A stretch of 64,000 nucleotides of DNA, from contig NZ_JACCCC010000001.1 of NCBI RefSeq assembly GCF_013408795.1, positions 3,410,001 through 3,474,000 of the forward strand, in the 5' to 3' direction. Below, piece after piece: positions 7,431 to 16,103 of the stretch (the stretch's first letter is position 1; every line of letters begins with the position of its first letter). Position numbers and translations under genes: made by a program. The DNA is from Spinactinospora alkalitolerans (lineage in GTDB: Bacteria; Actinomycetota; Actinomycetes; Streptosporangiales; Streptosporangiaceae). Below the pieces are notes generated by a model. It was not told the origin of the DNA, made no database searches, and was given only the letters and a program-made list of their open reading frames with translations.

Positions 7431-9094
7431 TCTCCCATCAGGATGCGGCGCTCGTGCGCGACCGCTGACGTGTACTGCTCCACCTGTGCGGTGGTCTGCT
7501 CATCGCTGAGGCCCAGCTCCTGCTGGACGAGCCGGCCCACCTCCGCGGCGGCCTCGGCCGAGGCGTCGCGGGCCATCAGACGGGCGCGGGTGCGCCGGGA
7601 CATGACGTCGTCGACGCTGCGGGCCATCTCGTGCCGCACCGCGTAGACGACCTCGGCCTTGAGGTAGGGAAGGCCCTCCACGACCGGCTCGCCCAGCGGC
7701 GGGTCCTCGATGACGAGGTCGGTGATGAAGCGGGCCTCGGTGCCGTACCGCTCGCCGAGATGGGCGGCGAGGCCACCGGAGGCCACCACGGCCTCGGCGT
7801 CGTAGCCGGCCGCGCCGAGCAGCTTGAGGTTCTTGGTGCGGCAGCGGCCCTTGCGGCCCAGCACCCGCTCGACCTTGTCCACGGTCTGCTCCGCCATGTG
7901 CCGCGACGTGGTGAGCTTGCCGCCGACGACGGTCACCAGCCCGTCGCGGCCCACCCGGATCTCGTGGTTGCGCTTGACCTCGACGCTCTTGCCTCCGGGC
8001 GGCGCCACCAGCGGTCGCAGGCCGGCGTAGCTGCCGACGACGTCGTCGGCCTCCAGGTCGGTGTCGAGTGCGGAACGCGCCCCTTCCAGCAGGAAGTCCA
8101 GTTCCTCGCGGGTACAGTGCACGTCGTCCAGGTCGCCCCGGTAGTCCTCGTCCGTGGTCCCCAGGTAGGACACGTTGCCCCAGCGGGTGATGGTGGCGCG
8201 CCGGGTGCGCCCGGGCACCGGGATGGTGACCGTGCAGTCGTTGCGGATCTTGGACCAGGGGACGACGACGTGCACACCCTTGGCGGGCCGGATGGAGGGC
8301 ACCGCGGTGCCTGCGCCGGCCCCCGACCAGTCCCGCAGCCAGACCCCGGTGGCGTTGACGACCGACGTGGCGCGGACGTTCACCTCCTGGTCGCCGATCT
8401 GGACCACCACTCCGGAGACACGGCCGCCGGAACGCGTCACTTCGGTGGCCTTGACGCCGTTGAGCACGGTCGCGCCGTAGAAGGCAGCGGTGCGGGCGAT
8501 GTTCATGGTCAGCCGGGCGTCGTCGGCGCGCGCGTCGTAATACATGAACCCACCGCGCACCTCCTCGGGTTTGAAGGTGGGGCAGTGCGCCAACACCTCG
8601 TTCTTCGACAGCTTCTGGTGCAGCACACCCTCGCGCCAGCCGCCGGCCAGGTCATAGGTCCACAGCAGGCTCTCGAAGCCGGCCGCGAGTCGTTTGTCGA
8701 AGATCCCGTTCTTCTCCAGCACGGGGAACAGGAACGGCAGCCGCTGCACCAGATGGCTCGCGTTGCCACGGAGCCGCTGCCGCTCCAGCAGGGAGTGCCG
8801 GACCAGCGGAAGATTGCCCTGCTCGATGTAGCGCAGGCCTCCGTGGACCATCTTGGAGGACTTCGAGGAGGTGCCCGAGGCGAAGTCGTCCTTCTCCAGC
8901 AGGGCGGTGCGCAGGCCGCGGGTGGCCGCGTCCAGCGCGGTGTAGGCGCCGGTGACGCCGCCGCCGATCACGACGACGTCGTAGACCGTCTCCTGCAGGG
9001 CTGCGACCTGGTCGGCCCGGTCGAGGCGGAGCGGGCGATCATAGGAGAGCCGCTTGGCCTGCGCCTTGGGTTTGCGGGCGGGAAGGGAGAACAT
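7427..9094 (-). CDS. glpD: FAD-dependent glycerol-3-phosphate dehydrogenase
   Basis: 555 residues, the normal length for GlpD. The dinucleotide fold VVIGGGVTGAYTALDAATRG is at about residue 40, followed by the diagnostic SGTSSKSSKMVHGGLRYIEQ block, FAD and G3P contacts around GLRPLVAPPGG, and the C-terminal helical domain (residues about 430-550). The enzyme oxidises glycerol-3-phosphate to dihydroxyacetone phosphate at the membrane and passes electrons to quinone. It starts 6 bp after the FGGY kinase gene and overlaps the flavoenzyme. Because the kinase upstream lacks one glycerol-binding residue, the physiological substrate could be a related polyol phosphate. Confidence 0.92.
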   Translation of the reverse strand: MFSLPARKPKAQAKRLSYDRPLRLDRADQVAALQETVYDVVVIGGGVTGAYTALDAATRGLRTALLEKDDFASGTSSKSSKMVHGGLRYIEQGNLPLVRHSLLERQRLRGNASHLVQRLPFLFPVLEKNGIFDKRLAAGFESLLWTYDLAGGWREGVLHQKLSKNEVLAHCPTFKPEEVRGGFMYYDARADDARLTMNIARTAAFYGATVLNGVKATEVTRSGGRVSGVVVQIGDQEVNVRATSVVNATGVWLRDWSGAGAGTAVPSIRPAKGVHVVVPWSKIRNDCTVTIPVPGRTRRATITRWGNVSYLGTTDEDYRGDLDDVHCTREELDFLLEGARSALDTDLEADDVVGSYAGLRPLVAPPGGKSVEVKRNHEIRVGRDGLVTVVGGKLTTSRHMAEQTVDKVERVLGRKGRCRTKNLKLLGAAGYDAEAVVASGGLAAHLGERYGTEARFITDLVIEDPPLGEPVVEGLPYLKAEVVYAVRHEMARSVDDVMSRRTRARLMARDASAEAAAEVGRLVQQELGLSDEQTTAQVEQYTSAVAHERRILMGE

Positions 9095-9100
9095 CGTGCT

Positions 9101-10624
9101 TCATCGTCCAATCTGGGAGCGGTCCAGCAGTTCCAGCTCGGCCCGGATACGTCGGTTCCAGGCCGCTCTGCGCTCGGACCGCTCATCACTGCTGATCGCG
9201 GGCTCGAAGACGTCTTCCGAGCCGCGTGTCGACGCCGCCTCGGCCAGGGTCTCCCAGAACAGTCCGCGTGATCCCGCCAGGTAGGCCGCACCGCGCAGGC
9301 TCGCGGTGTCCGCGTCGCGCACCCGGGCCATCGGCACGCCGATCAGGTCGGCCTGCATCCGCATCAGCGGGGCGCTCGCCGAGAGGCCGCCGCCGACCTG
9401 CATGGACGTGATCGGTGCCGCCACCACCCGGGAGACCCCGGCGGCGCTGTCCGCGACCGCGTGGGCGATGCCTTCGAGGACCGCGTGCGCGACGTGGGCG
9501 CGAGTGGTGGACATGGTCATCCCGGACAATCCGGCGCCCAGCCGGGGTTCTGTCACCGGGGTGCGCAGTCCGGCCAGGGTCGGCAGGAACACGGTGCCGC
9601 CGGCATCGGGAACACTGGCGGCGAGCTCGCTGACGTCGCGGGCGGAGGAGAACCCGGCGAAGGTGTTGCACATCCAGTCCAGCGCCGATCCGGTGGTGGA
9701 GGAGAACGACTCGACGGTGTACACCGAGCGGCCACCGGTGCGCCATCCGATCAGGGTGAGGGCGCCGGCGACTTCGCCGGTGTTGGGCGGCACCTCGGTT
9801 CCGGCCACCACGTCGACGAAGCTCCCGGTCCCGTGCACGCACATCGCCTGGCCGGCGTCGAGACAGCCCAGCCCGATCGTGGCGGCGTGCTGATCGCCGA
9901 GAACCGCCAGCACCGGGACGCCGTCCACTCCGTTGCCCAGCAGGCCGGGGAGGACCGTGCCCAGTTCGTCGCCGTCCTCCCTGAGCTCCGGCAGCAGCTC
10001 GCCGGGGAAACCCAGTGCGTCGATCCAGTCGCGCTGGTAGGCGTGCTCGGCCAGCGTGTAGGCGCCGGACGAGCAGACGTTGGTCGGGGTCACCGCGTAG
10101 ACCGCGCCGCCGGTGAGGTTCCAGAGCAGCCACGTGTCGATGGTGCCGAACCGCAGCGCGCCCGTCCGGTAGGCCTCTCGGACCTCGGGGGTGCCCTCGA
10201 TGTGGCGGGCCGCCCACAGGTACGGGGACCGCACACCCACGGGCCGTCCGGTCTGCGCGACCAGCCGCGCGTCCCACACTCCGGCGTAGTCCGCCAGCTC
10301 GCCGGCGTATCGGGTGTCCTGCCACACCATGGCGGGCACAAGGGAGCGCCCGGTCCGGGTGTCCCAGAGCACGCTCGTCGCACGCTGGGTGGTGACGGCG
10401 ACCGCGGCCGGAGCGGCCCCGCCTCCGGCGGCCACCGCGGCCCGGCACACATCGAGAGTGCGTTCCCAGATCTCATCGGCGTCCTGCTCGACCACACCGG
10501 GGTGGGGACTGTCCACGCCCAGCCGCCGGTACGCGAGACCGGAGACCTCGCCCGCCTCGGAGACCAGGGCGGCGCGGGTGCCGGTGGTGCCTTCGTCGAC
10601 CGCGAGGATCACCCTGCCGTCCAT
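9101..10624 (-). CDS. FGGY-family kinase, divergent glycerol-kinase relative
   Basis: 507 residues with the two-lobed FGGY layout: ATP/phosphate motif AVDEGTTGTRAAL, FGTIDTWLLWNLTGG, GDQHAATIGLG with the catalytic-base Asp, and the C-terminal ADENOSINE-type region MQVGGGLSASAPLMRMQADL. It is closest in layout to GlpK. However, the GlpK sugar-site pair Arg83-Glu84 (in NQRET) reads TQRATSVLW here, so the Glu is replaced by Ala. Trp (VWQDTRY), a Tyr (SPYLW) and Asp are kept. The usual GAPYWDP segment is also replaced. This suggests a kinase for glycerol or a related polyol with altered selectivity. It sits between the MFS gene (16 bp) and glpD (6 bp). Confidence 0.85.
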   Translation of the reverse strand: MDGRVILAVDEGTTGTRAALVSEAGEVSGLAYRRLGVDSPHPGVVEQDADEIWERTLDVCRAAVAAGGGAAPAAVAVTTQRATSVLWDTRTGRSLVPAMVWQDTRYAGELADYAGVWDARLVAQTGRPVGVRSPYLWAARHIEGTPEVREAYRTGALRFGTIDTWLLWNLTGGAVYAVTPTNVCSSGAYTLAEHAYQRDWIDALGFPGELLPELREDGDELGTVLPGLLGNGVDGVPVLAVLGDQHAATIGLGCLDAGQAMCVHGTGSFVDVVAGTEVPPNTGEVAGALTLIGWRTGGRSVYTVESFSSTTGSALDWMCNTFAGFSSARDVSELAASVPDAGGTVFLPTLAGLRTPVTEPRLGAGLSGMTMSTTRAHVAHAVLEGIAHAVADSAAGVSRVVAAPITSMQVGGGLSASAPLMRMQADLIGVPMARVRDADTASLRGAAYLAGSRGLFWETLAEAASTRGSEDVFEPAISSDERSERRAAWNRRIRAELELLDRSQIGR

Positions 10625-10640
10625 ACGTGCCCCTCCCTTC

Positions 10641-12059
10641 TCACTTGGCGAACTGCGGAGCGTCGAGCTCCTCGTCGGGACTGATCGCGGCGCGGGTCGG
10701 CTCCCACTTGATGACGGAGCAGATGACGCAGCAGGCCAGCGGCACCAGCGACACCAGCAGGAACGTCTTGGGCAGCCCGATCGCGTCCTTCACCAACGGG
10801 AAGAGGTAGAGACCGAGCACAGTGCCGAAGCTCCCCAACGCGCCGATGACGCCGTTCGCGGTCGCGCGCACCTCACTGCGGAACGACAGTGCGGACATGC
10901 TCTTACCGTTGGCGCCGGGGCCCGCAGAGTGGGACAGGATGAACACCGACGGCAGCAGGAACGCCGCCCACAGCGGCAGCTGCTCGAAGGTCAGCCCCAT
11001 GACCAGCAGGATCACGAAGACGACCCCGAAGCCGATGGCGGACGCCATGCGCAGGCCGAGCCGCTTGGCCACGGCCGGCGCGGCGAACCCGCCGACGATG
11101 CCGAAGAGGTTGAACACCAGGGTCCCCAGAGTGGCGAAGAGGAAGTCCGCCCCGAACAGCTGGAGACTGATGATGGGCAGGTACCAGCCCACGGCGAAGT
11201 ACTGGATGGCCTGGCCGATCTGGATGGTCGAGGCCAGCACCGCGCGCGGCAGGTAGGTGCCGCGGACCAGTAGCGCGACGTTGGCGATACCGCGGTTGGC
11301 GGTGGCCGGGGTCCCGCTGGTGTCGGCGCTGTCGGCACCGGTGAAGGCCTCTCCGTAGATGCGCCGCATGCGCTCGGCGGCCTCGGAGAGCCGCCCCTTG
11401 CGAGCGAGCCAGCAGGGGCTCTCCACCATGAAGGCCAGCTGGAGCACGAGCAGCGCCGCGGCGATCACACCGGCCGAGCCCAGCGAGAAACGCCAGATGG
11501 CCAGGCCCGCGCCGAGCTCGTGGAAGCCTATGGCCAGCAGCAGGTTGAAGGACACCGCCGTGTACCAGACGCCCTGCCACACGTTGAGGCGGTTCTTGAA
11601 CCTGGCCGGCGTCATCTCGGCGAGCACCGCCATCGCGATGGCGAAGTCGATCCCGTAGGCGGCGCCGACGAAGACCCGACCCAGCACGACGATCTCGAAG
11701 ACGGGGGCGAACGCGGCGATCGCGGCGCCCGCCAGGGCGAGGACCTTCGCCGCGATCAACGGGGGAATCCGGCCATAGCGGTCGGCCAGCCAGCCGCCGA
11801 TCGGGTTGAACACCAGGGCCACGACCGATGCCGACGCGGTGAGAAGGGCGGTCTGGCTCGCTGCCAGCCCGAGGTCCTCGTTCAGCGCGGCCAGTCCCGC
11901 GCTGAGCGCGGAGTTGGCGTAGGCGTCCAGGAAGAGGCCGGCCAGTGCGAGCCACCAGATGACCATCGCACGCCCCTTGATCGAGGGGCGGGAGTCGATG
12001 TATGAGACGACGTCGCTGACCGACGCGATCACATGCGCTCGGGTCCGGGTTTCAGTCAT
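10641..12059 (-). CDS. MFS transporter, first gene of glp-like operon
   Basis: 472 residues with 12 predicted membrane segments. The cytoplasmic loop motif GWLADRYGRIPPLIAAKVL after TM2-3 and ARFKNRLNVWQGVWYTAVSF are typical of the sugar/metabolite:proton symporter group. The ATG at 12059 is preferred because homology starts there; a GTG nine bases upstream is also in frame and RBS evidence does not separate them clearly. As the leading gene of the operon it probably imports the polyol or phosphoester that the FGGY kinase and GlpD use. It is read from the promoter at 12172-12200 and through the leader terminator, so its expression should depend on GlpP. Confidence 0.88.
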   Translation of the reverse strand: MTETRTRAHVIASVSDVVSYIDSRPSIKGRAMVIWWLALAGLFLDAYANSALSAGLAALNEDLGLAASQTALLTASASVVALVFNPIGGWLADRYGRIPPLIAAKVLALAGAAIAAFAPVFEIVVLGRVFVGAAYGIDFAIAMAVLAEMTPARFKNRLNVWQGVWYTAVSFNLLLAIGFHELGAGLAIWRFSLGSAGVIAAALLVLQLAFMVESPCWLARKGRLSEAAERMRRIYGEAFTGADSADTSGTPATANRGIANVALLVRGTYLPRAVLASTIQIGQAIQYFAVGWYLPIISLQLFGADFLFATLGTLVFNLFGIVGGFAAPAVAKRLGLRMASAIGFGVVFVILLVMGLTFEQLPLWAAFLLPSVFILSHSAGPGANGKSMSALSFRSEVRATANGVIGALGSFGTVLGLYLFPLVKDAIGLPKTFLLVSLVPLACCVICSVIKWEPTRAAISPDEELDAPQFAK

Positions 12060-12071
12060 TCCCCACACTCA

Positions 12072-12096
12072 CAGCCGGGAGATTTCCTGCCGGCTG
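12072..12096 (-). promoter_or_regulatory. Second leader hairpin before the MFS start
   Basis: A perfect 7-bp inverted repeat, CAGCCGG at 12072-12078 and CCGGCTG at 12090-12096, with an 11-nt loop. It lies in the untranslated leader between the intrinsic terminator and the ATG at 12059. It may stabilise the antiterminated RNA or shape translation start; no T-run follows, so it is not a terminator. Confidence 0.4.
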
Positions 12097-12115
12097 AAAG
12101 AAAGGGGTCAACACC

Positions 12116-12161
12116 AAAAAAGGGCACGACGAAGGCCGACAGGCGGTCTTTCGTCTTACCC
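12116..12161 (-). terminator. Intrinsic terminator in the glp-like operon leader (probable GlpP target)
   Basis: On the minus strand the leader RNA forms a long stem. Outer arms GGGTA (from 12161) and TGCCC pair, then GACGAA pairs with TTCGTC, then a short inner stem closes on a 5-nt CCTGT loop, with one bulge and two mismatches. Six consecutive T residues (12121 down to 12116) follow the stem directly, as in an intrinsic terminator. The hairpin starts only a few bases after the predicted transcription start near 12165 and lies about 57 bp before the first start codon. A terminator between promoter and first gene, in an operon that encodes GlpP, is the arrangement used for G3P-responsive antitermination in Bacillus. 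Confidence 0.75.
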
Positions 12162-12171
12162 TGTGACTCGC

Positions 12172-12200
12172 ACCATAAGGACTGTCGACCTGGATGTCAA
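12172..12200 (-). promoter_or_regulatory. Sigma-70-type promoter of the glp-like operon
   Basis: Minus-strand TTGACA at 12200-12195 and TATGGT at 12177-12172 are separated by 17 bp, a near-ideal housekeeping promoter. The expected start is near 12165, giving a leader of roughly 105 nt that contains the terminator hairpin. Confidence 0.75.
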
Positions 12201-12351
12201 TCCGATGACGAGCGGTTTGCCGGGAGATGGCACGTTCGGGCGGCCGCCGGCAGGCCGACACGGCTTCCGCCTGGGTAGGGCGCTGCGCTTCCTGGTGTCC
12301 ACAGCGCCTGCGCGGCGGAGCGGAAGCCGGGTAAGAAGGTCCGCCCCCAGC

Positions 12352-12588
12352 CGTGAGGACGGCTACCACGCGTTGAGACACGGTTTCGCGTTGGTGCTCT
12401 TGGACGCTGGCGTATCCATCCGGGCGCTGGCCGAATACCTCGGACACACCGACCCTGGATTCACGCTGCGGGTGTATGCGCACACGATGCCGAACAGCGA
12501 AGCGAAGATACGCGTCGCGATCGACCGCGCGTGGGCAGCTCCTTCGGAGGCCGCAAGTGCGCCCCATGTGCGCCCGGTCAACGGGTGA
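12352..12588 (+). pseudogene. Tyrosine recombinase (integrase) C-terminal remnant
   Basis: The last about 78 residues of this plus-strand frame are the catalytic end of a phage or plasmid integrase. DGYHALRHGFALVLLDAG carries the box II H-x-x-R, AEYLGHTDPGFTLRVYAHTM carries the second His and the tyrosine nucleophile, and a short basic tail follows. No N-terminal or SAM-like domain can be found upstream, where the sequence is the promoter region of the glp-like operon. It is therefore a truncated remnant of an integrative element. I could not find an att core or tRNA next to it. Confidence 0.75.
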
Positions 12589-12717
12589 GGCACGTATGCG
12601 CAGGCCGGCACGCTGTCTATGCACTACTACGACGTGTGACCCACGGGTGCCTCGGCCTTTGGCAGGAGCGGCGGGCAGGGGGCCGGCATCCGGACGCGGA
12701 CGCCGGCACCCGAGCGC

Positions 12718-14151
12718 TCAGGCCATGGGAGCGGCCAGCGGCCAGGGCCGCGCCGCCTCCAGGCGGGCGGCCGCCGCCAAAACCCGGGCGTCCTCGTGCC
12801 TGCGGCCGACGATCTGCAGGCCGACCGGTACTCCGTCGACCATCCCCGCCGGTACCGAGACGGCGGGATGTCCGGACAGGTTGAACGGGAACGTCAGACT
12901 GATGCTTCCCCAGTGGTTCACCGGCCGCCCCGCTATCTCGCTCGGCATGGGCCCCTCCGCGGCGAACGCCGGGGTCTGCGTGGTCGGTGTGACCAGGAAG
13001 TCGGCCTCTCGGAAGACCTCCGCCAGCGTCGCGACGATCCGGTGCCGCCCCTCTTGCGCGTCCACAAGGGCGTCGGCGTCGAGTTTCCTCGCCGCTTCCA
13101 CGTACTGCCGTGCCGTGCCGTCCATCTCGGCGAGCCGCGCCTCGGGCAGGCGGCGCAGCGCTTGATAGACGTCCAAAGCGACGAACGTCTGGTACGTCCT
13201 GCCGCAGTCGGGCCCCAGCCGCACCGGGAAGTCGACCGGGCGCGCGCCGATCGCGCGCACCAGGTCGCGTGCGGCGTCGGACGCCATATCGACCACTCGG
13301 CCATCGCACACCGTGAAGCCGAGGTCACCGCTCCAGAGCACGGCGGAGCCCTCCAGGTCGAGCCGGCCAAGAGTGTCGATCAGCCCCGGTTCCGGACGTG
13401 GCGGGGAGCCGGGATCCCATTCGTCCACTCCCATGACGCAGTCCAGGAACAGGGCGGTGTCGCGTACGGTGCGGGTGAGCGCGCCGTAGTTCTCGGTATG
13501 GGCCATACCGCCGTAGTCGGGACCTCTCGGGACGCGCCCGAACGTCGGTTTGAATCCCACGAGCCCGGTGAACGCGGCCGGGATGCGCAGCGATCCCGCG
13601 CTGTCGGTGCCGGTCGCCAGGGGGACCAGCCCGGCCGCCACGGCAGCCGCCGACCCGCCGCTGGACCCGCCGGGCGTGCGTTCCGGGTTCCACGGGTTGC
13701 GGCAGACGCCGTGCAGCGCCGACGCGGTGAAGGAGGCTCGCCCCATCTCGGGCGAGGCGGTGAGCCCGATCGGGACGGCCCCAGCGGCGCGGGCCCGCTC
13801 GACCATGGTGGCGGTACTGGTGGCGATCGTGTCGGCGAACGCCATGCTCGCCATGGTCAGCGGCCATCCCCGGACCGGCTGGATCTCCTTGACTCCCAAG
13901 GGGACGCCGGCCAGCGGCCCGGGGTCGTCTCCAGCCGCGATCCGGGCGTCGATCTCCGCCGCCCCGGCCGCCGCGCCCTCCTCGTCGACGTGCACGAACG
14001 CGCCAAGGCAGGGATTGACCTGCCTGATGGCCGCCAGTGTCCGCGCCACGACCTCCGTGGCCGGGACCTTCCGCGAGCGCACCCGCTCGGCCAGTACCGC
14101 GGCGCCGTCGAGTGCCGCCTCCGCTTCCGCATTCCGCTCGAGGCCCGTCAT
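12718..14151 (-). CDS. Amidase signature family hydrolase
   Basis: 477 residues from the ATG at 14151. The Ser-cisSer-Lys triad is visible as K88 (GVPLGVKEI), S163/S164 in GGSSGGSAAAVAAG and S187 in TDSAGSLRIPAAF. The sequence just before the nucleophile reads TDSAG instead of the more usual TDGGG. The fold hydrolyses amides, including C-N bonds of carboxamides and some lactam products. It overlaps the stop of the upstream permease by 4 bp (ATGA), so transporter and amidase are coupled and likely act on the same imported amide. The operon has the shared TGCACA repeat at 15756-15784. Confidence 0.92.
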   Translation of the reverse strand: MTGLERNAEAEAALDGAAVLAERVRSRKVPATEVVARTLAAIRQVNPCLGAFVHVDEEGAAAGAAEIDARIAAGDDPGPLAGVPLGVKEIQPVRGWPLTMASMAFADTIATSTATMVERARAAGAVPIGLTASPEMGRASFTASALHGVCRNPWNPERTPGGSSGGSAAAVAAGLVPLATGTDSAGSLRIPAAFTGLVGFKPTFGRVPRGPDYGGMAHTENYGALTRTVRDTALFLDCVMGVDEWDPGSPPRPEPGLIDTLGRLDLEGSAVLWSGDLGFTVCDGRVVDMASDAARDLVRAIGARPVDFPVRLGPDCGRTYQTFVALDVYQALRRLPEARLAEMDGTARQYVEAARKLDADALVDAQEGRHRIVATLAEVFREADFLVTPTTQTPAFAAEGPMPSEIAGRPVNHWGSISLTFPFNLSGHPAVSVPAGMVDGVPVGLQIVGRRHEDARVLAAAARLEAARPWPLAAPMA

Positions 14152-15662
14152 GACAGTCCTCCCACGAGCGCCGTGGCGACGACTAGGCCGGTGACCACGG
14201 GGAGGAAGAGCTTGCGCGCCAGGTCGATCACTGAGACGTTCGTGACCGCGGCAACGGCCACCAGGGAACTCCACACCACGAGCGTCCCTCCTCCGGTCCA
14301 GGTGGAGCCGTTCTGCGCGACGGCCGCGAGCGTGGCGACGTCCAACCCCACTTCCGGGCCGAGCGCGCTGGCGAGCGTGCCGGTGAACGGCAGGGCCGGC
14401 CAGCCCGAGCCATCCAGTCCGACCAGCATGCCGATGATCAGCATGGCGAAGAGGACGAAGAACGGGCTCTGCGGAATGTAGCCTTGCACGCTCATCACCG
14501 CGTCGAGCAGGAAAGCCGGCCCTTGTGCGCCTTCATCGAGACCGAGGATCGGGCCGGAGAAGTCCGACAGGCCGATGAAGACGAAGCCCGCCACCGGAAT
14601 GACGACTCCCATCATTCGGAAGGCCTCCGAAATACCGGAGACGAAATTGTCCGCGCATACCTCCAGCCATTCCCGGCGGTCACTGATGAGAGCGCTGACC
14701 AGCAGCAGCACGCCAGCCGTCCCGCCGACGAGTGGAGCGCCCAGTCCGCTGTCCACCGGCGGCACCAGCGAGGTGAGCTTGCCCAGTAGCAGGTACGCCA
14801 GCAGGACACCGAAGCAGCCGGGAACGAGGACGGCCAGAAACTGGGCACGGCGGCCGGGAGGAGGCTGCCCGTCTTGAGACTCGACCGCCTCGGTGTCCGC
14901 ACCGGCGAAGTCGGCCGTGTGAGAGGACGTGTCGCCGTCTCCCGTTGCCGCCGCCCGCGCCGCACCGGCGGCTGGCCGCGAGCGCGGCCGCAACGCGATC
15001 CACCCCGCGTCCGAGGCCGCCACTGCCCTCAGGTCGCGGCGTATGTACATCAGGTAGGACAGGGAGAGTGCGACGACTCCGGTGATCACGGCTATCAGCA
15101 GCGCGCGGTCAGCGATCCGTGCCGCGTCCACGCCCGCGCCGCTGGCGGAGAGGCCGGGTGCCACGCCCATGATGTAGTCGGTGGACAGGGCCATGCCCTG
15201 ACCCGCGATCGCGATCGCGATGGCGCATCCGAGTGGGGACAGCCCCACTCGCAGGGCGGCGGGGATGAGGATGGCGGCGATCAGCGGCAGCATCGGGGTC
15301 GGCCAGAATACGCTGGAAAGGCCGAAGGTCACCGCGGCCAGCACGATGTAGGCGGCGGCTCCAGTGCGCATCAGTCCCTGGAAGGGACGCACCATCAGTT
15401 GGTCGGCGCCCAGCGTCTGCAGTGTTCGCAGCAGCGCCAGCACGATCGCGATGATCATGAAGATTGTGAACAGCTCGGTGGCCGCGGTGAGGAATGCGGA
15501 GAAGATCGCCTGTAGGCCGGTCAGAACGCTGCCGCTGAAGGCTAGGGCGGTGAGGAATGTGGCGATGATCGCGGGGGCGACGATATTCTTCTTCGCCACC
15601 ACCAAGGCGATGACGGTGGCGATACCGCCGAGGTAGATCCAGTGAGCGGGGGTGAGTTCCAT
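14148..15662 (-). CDS. Integral membrane permease of unassigned family (paralogue 1)
   Basis: 504 residues from the ATG at 15662, which has GGGAGAAAGG upstream. About 11-12 hydrophobic segments are seen, with a hydrophilic, low-complexity loop near residues 235-285 that splits two halves. Distinctive stretches are GQGMALSTDYIMGVAPGLSA and GLDGSGWPALPFTGTLASAL. They recur nearly unchanged in the protein at 16104-17786. I do not recognise a named family; the two-half plan with re-entrant Gly/Pro-rich motifs resembles ion-transporter-superfamily carboxylate carriers. Coupling to the amidase points to uptake of an amide or organic anion. Confidence 0.8.
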   Translation of the reverse strand: MELTPAHWIYLGGIATVIALVVAKKNIVAPAIIATFLTALAFSGSVLTGLQAIFSAFLTAATELFTIFMIIAIVLALLRTLQTLGADQLMVRPFQGLMRTGAAAYIVLAAVTFGLSSVFWPTPMLPLIAAILIPAALRVGLSPLGCAIAIAIAGQGMALSTDYIMGVAPGLSASGAGVDAARIADRALLIAVITGVVALSLSYLMYIRRDLRAVAASDAGWIALRPRSRPAAGAARAAATGDGDTSSHTADFAGADTEAVESQDGQPPPGRRAQFLAVLVPGCFGVLLAYLLLGKLTSLVPPVDSGLGAPLVGGTAGVLLLVSALISDRREWLEVCADNFVSGISEAFRMMGVVIPVAGFVFIGLSDFSGPILGLDEGAQGPAFLLDAVMSVQGYIPQSPFFVLFAMLIIGMLVGLDGSGWPALPFTGTLASALGPEVGLDVATLAAVAQNGSTWTGGGTLVVWSSLVAVAAVTNVSVIDLARKLFLPVVTGLVVATALVGGLS

Positions 15663-15755
15663 GGCGCCGCCTTTCTCCCGGCGTCGGGGGAACGCCGGTG
15701 ACATGGGCATTGCCAGAAATCTCACCTATAGCGGTGAAATGATCAAGAATGAAAG

Positions 15756-15784
15756 CGCACAAGAGTGAATCGCCAGATTGTGCA
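15756..15784 (-). promoter_or_regulatory. Inverted repeat CGCACA-N17-TGTGCA upstream of permease 1
   Basis: CGCACA at 15756-15761 and TGTGCA at 15779-15784 flank 17 bp, about 94-122 bp upstream of the permease start at 15662. The same arrangement occurs at 17882-17910 and 23634-23663 before the other units of this island, so it is a candidate operator for the island's regulator, probably the PucR protein. Confidence 0.6.
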
Positions 15785-15799
15785 GCGTGCCAGGTCGCT

Positions 15800-16019
15800 T
15801 CCGTGCCGGTGTCGGATGAGGTCGAGAGGGCGGGCGGACGCCGCGTAGGAAACCCGGCGGACCGCTTCGGGGATGTGGGCGAGGTCCGCCGGTGATGCGG
15901 GTAACGGGACGGCGGGGTTGCCCAGCATGGCCGTAGTTCCGGGACCCGTGGTCGGTCCGGACCCGGGAGGCGTCCTCGCCGAAGGCGACGTCCCTGATGT
16001 GGTGCAGCGCCTCGATGCC
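15800..16019 (-). pseudogene. ISAs1-type transposase C-terminal remnant
   Basis: Between the two permease genes, minus-strand translation gives GIEALHHIRDVAFGEDASRV followed by RT, the end of the DDE domain of ISAs1-type transposases. A frameshift then leads into AMLGNPAVPLPASPADLAHI and the decayed C-terminus. No start, no catalytic Asp residues and no terminal repeats remain. It shows the spacer between the paralogous permeases was once hit by an insertion sequence. Otherwise the gap 15663-16103 holds no gene. Confidence 0.6.
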
Positions 16020-16103
16020 CCGGGTCCATACGAGGAGGACTCAGCGGAGCCATATGAGCCGCGGTAGTCGGCCTCGCGATTGACGGCGGCGGCGATTCCC
16101 CGC

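Noticed and set aside
5172-7646. Open plus-strand frame of over 800 codons opposite the flavoenzyme and GlpP genes
   Set aside because: It is a GC-bias shadow of well-supported minus-strand genes and shows no family motif.
12608-12630. TGCAC-like half-sites near the amidase end resembling the island operator
   Set aside because: Spacing and half-sites do not match the three conserved repeats and no start codon follows at the right distance.
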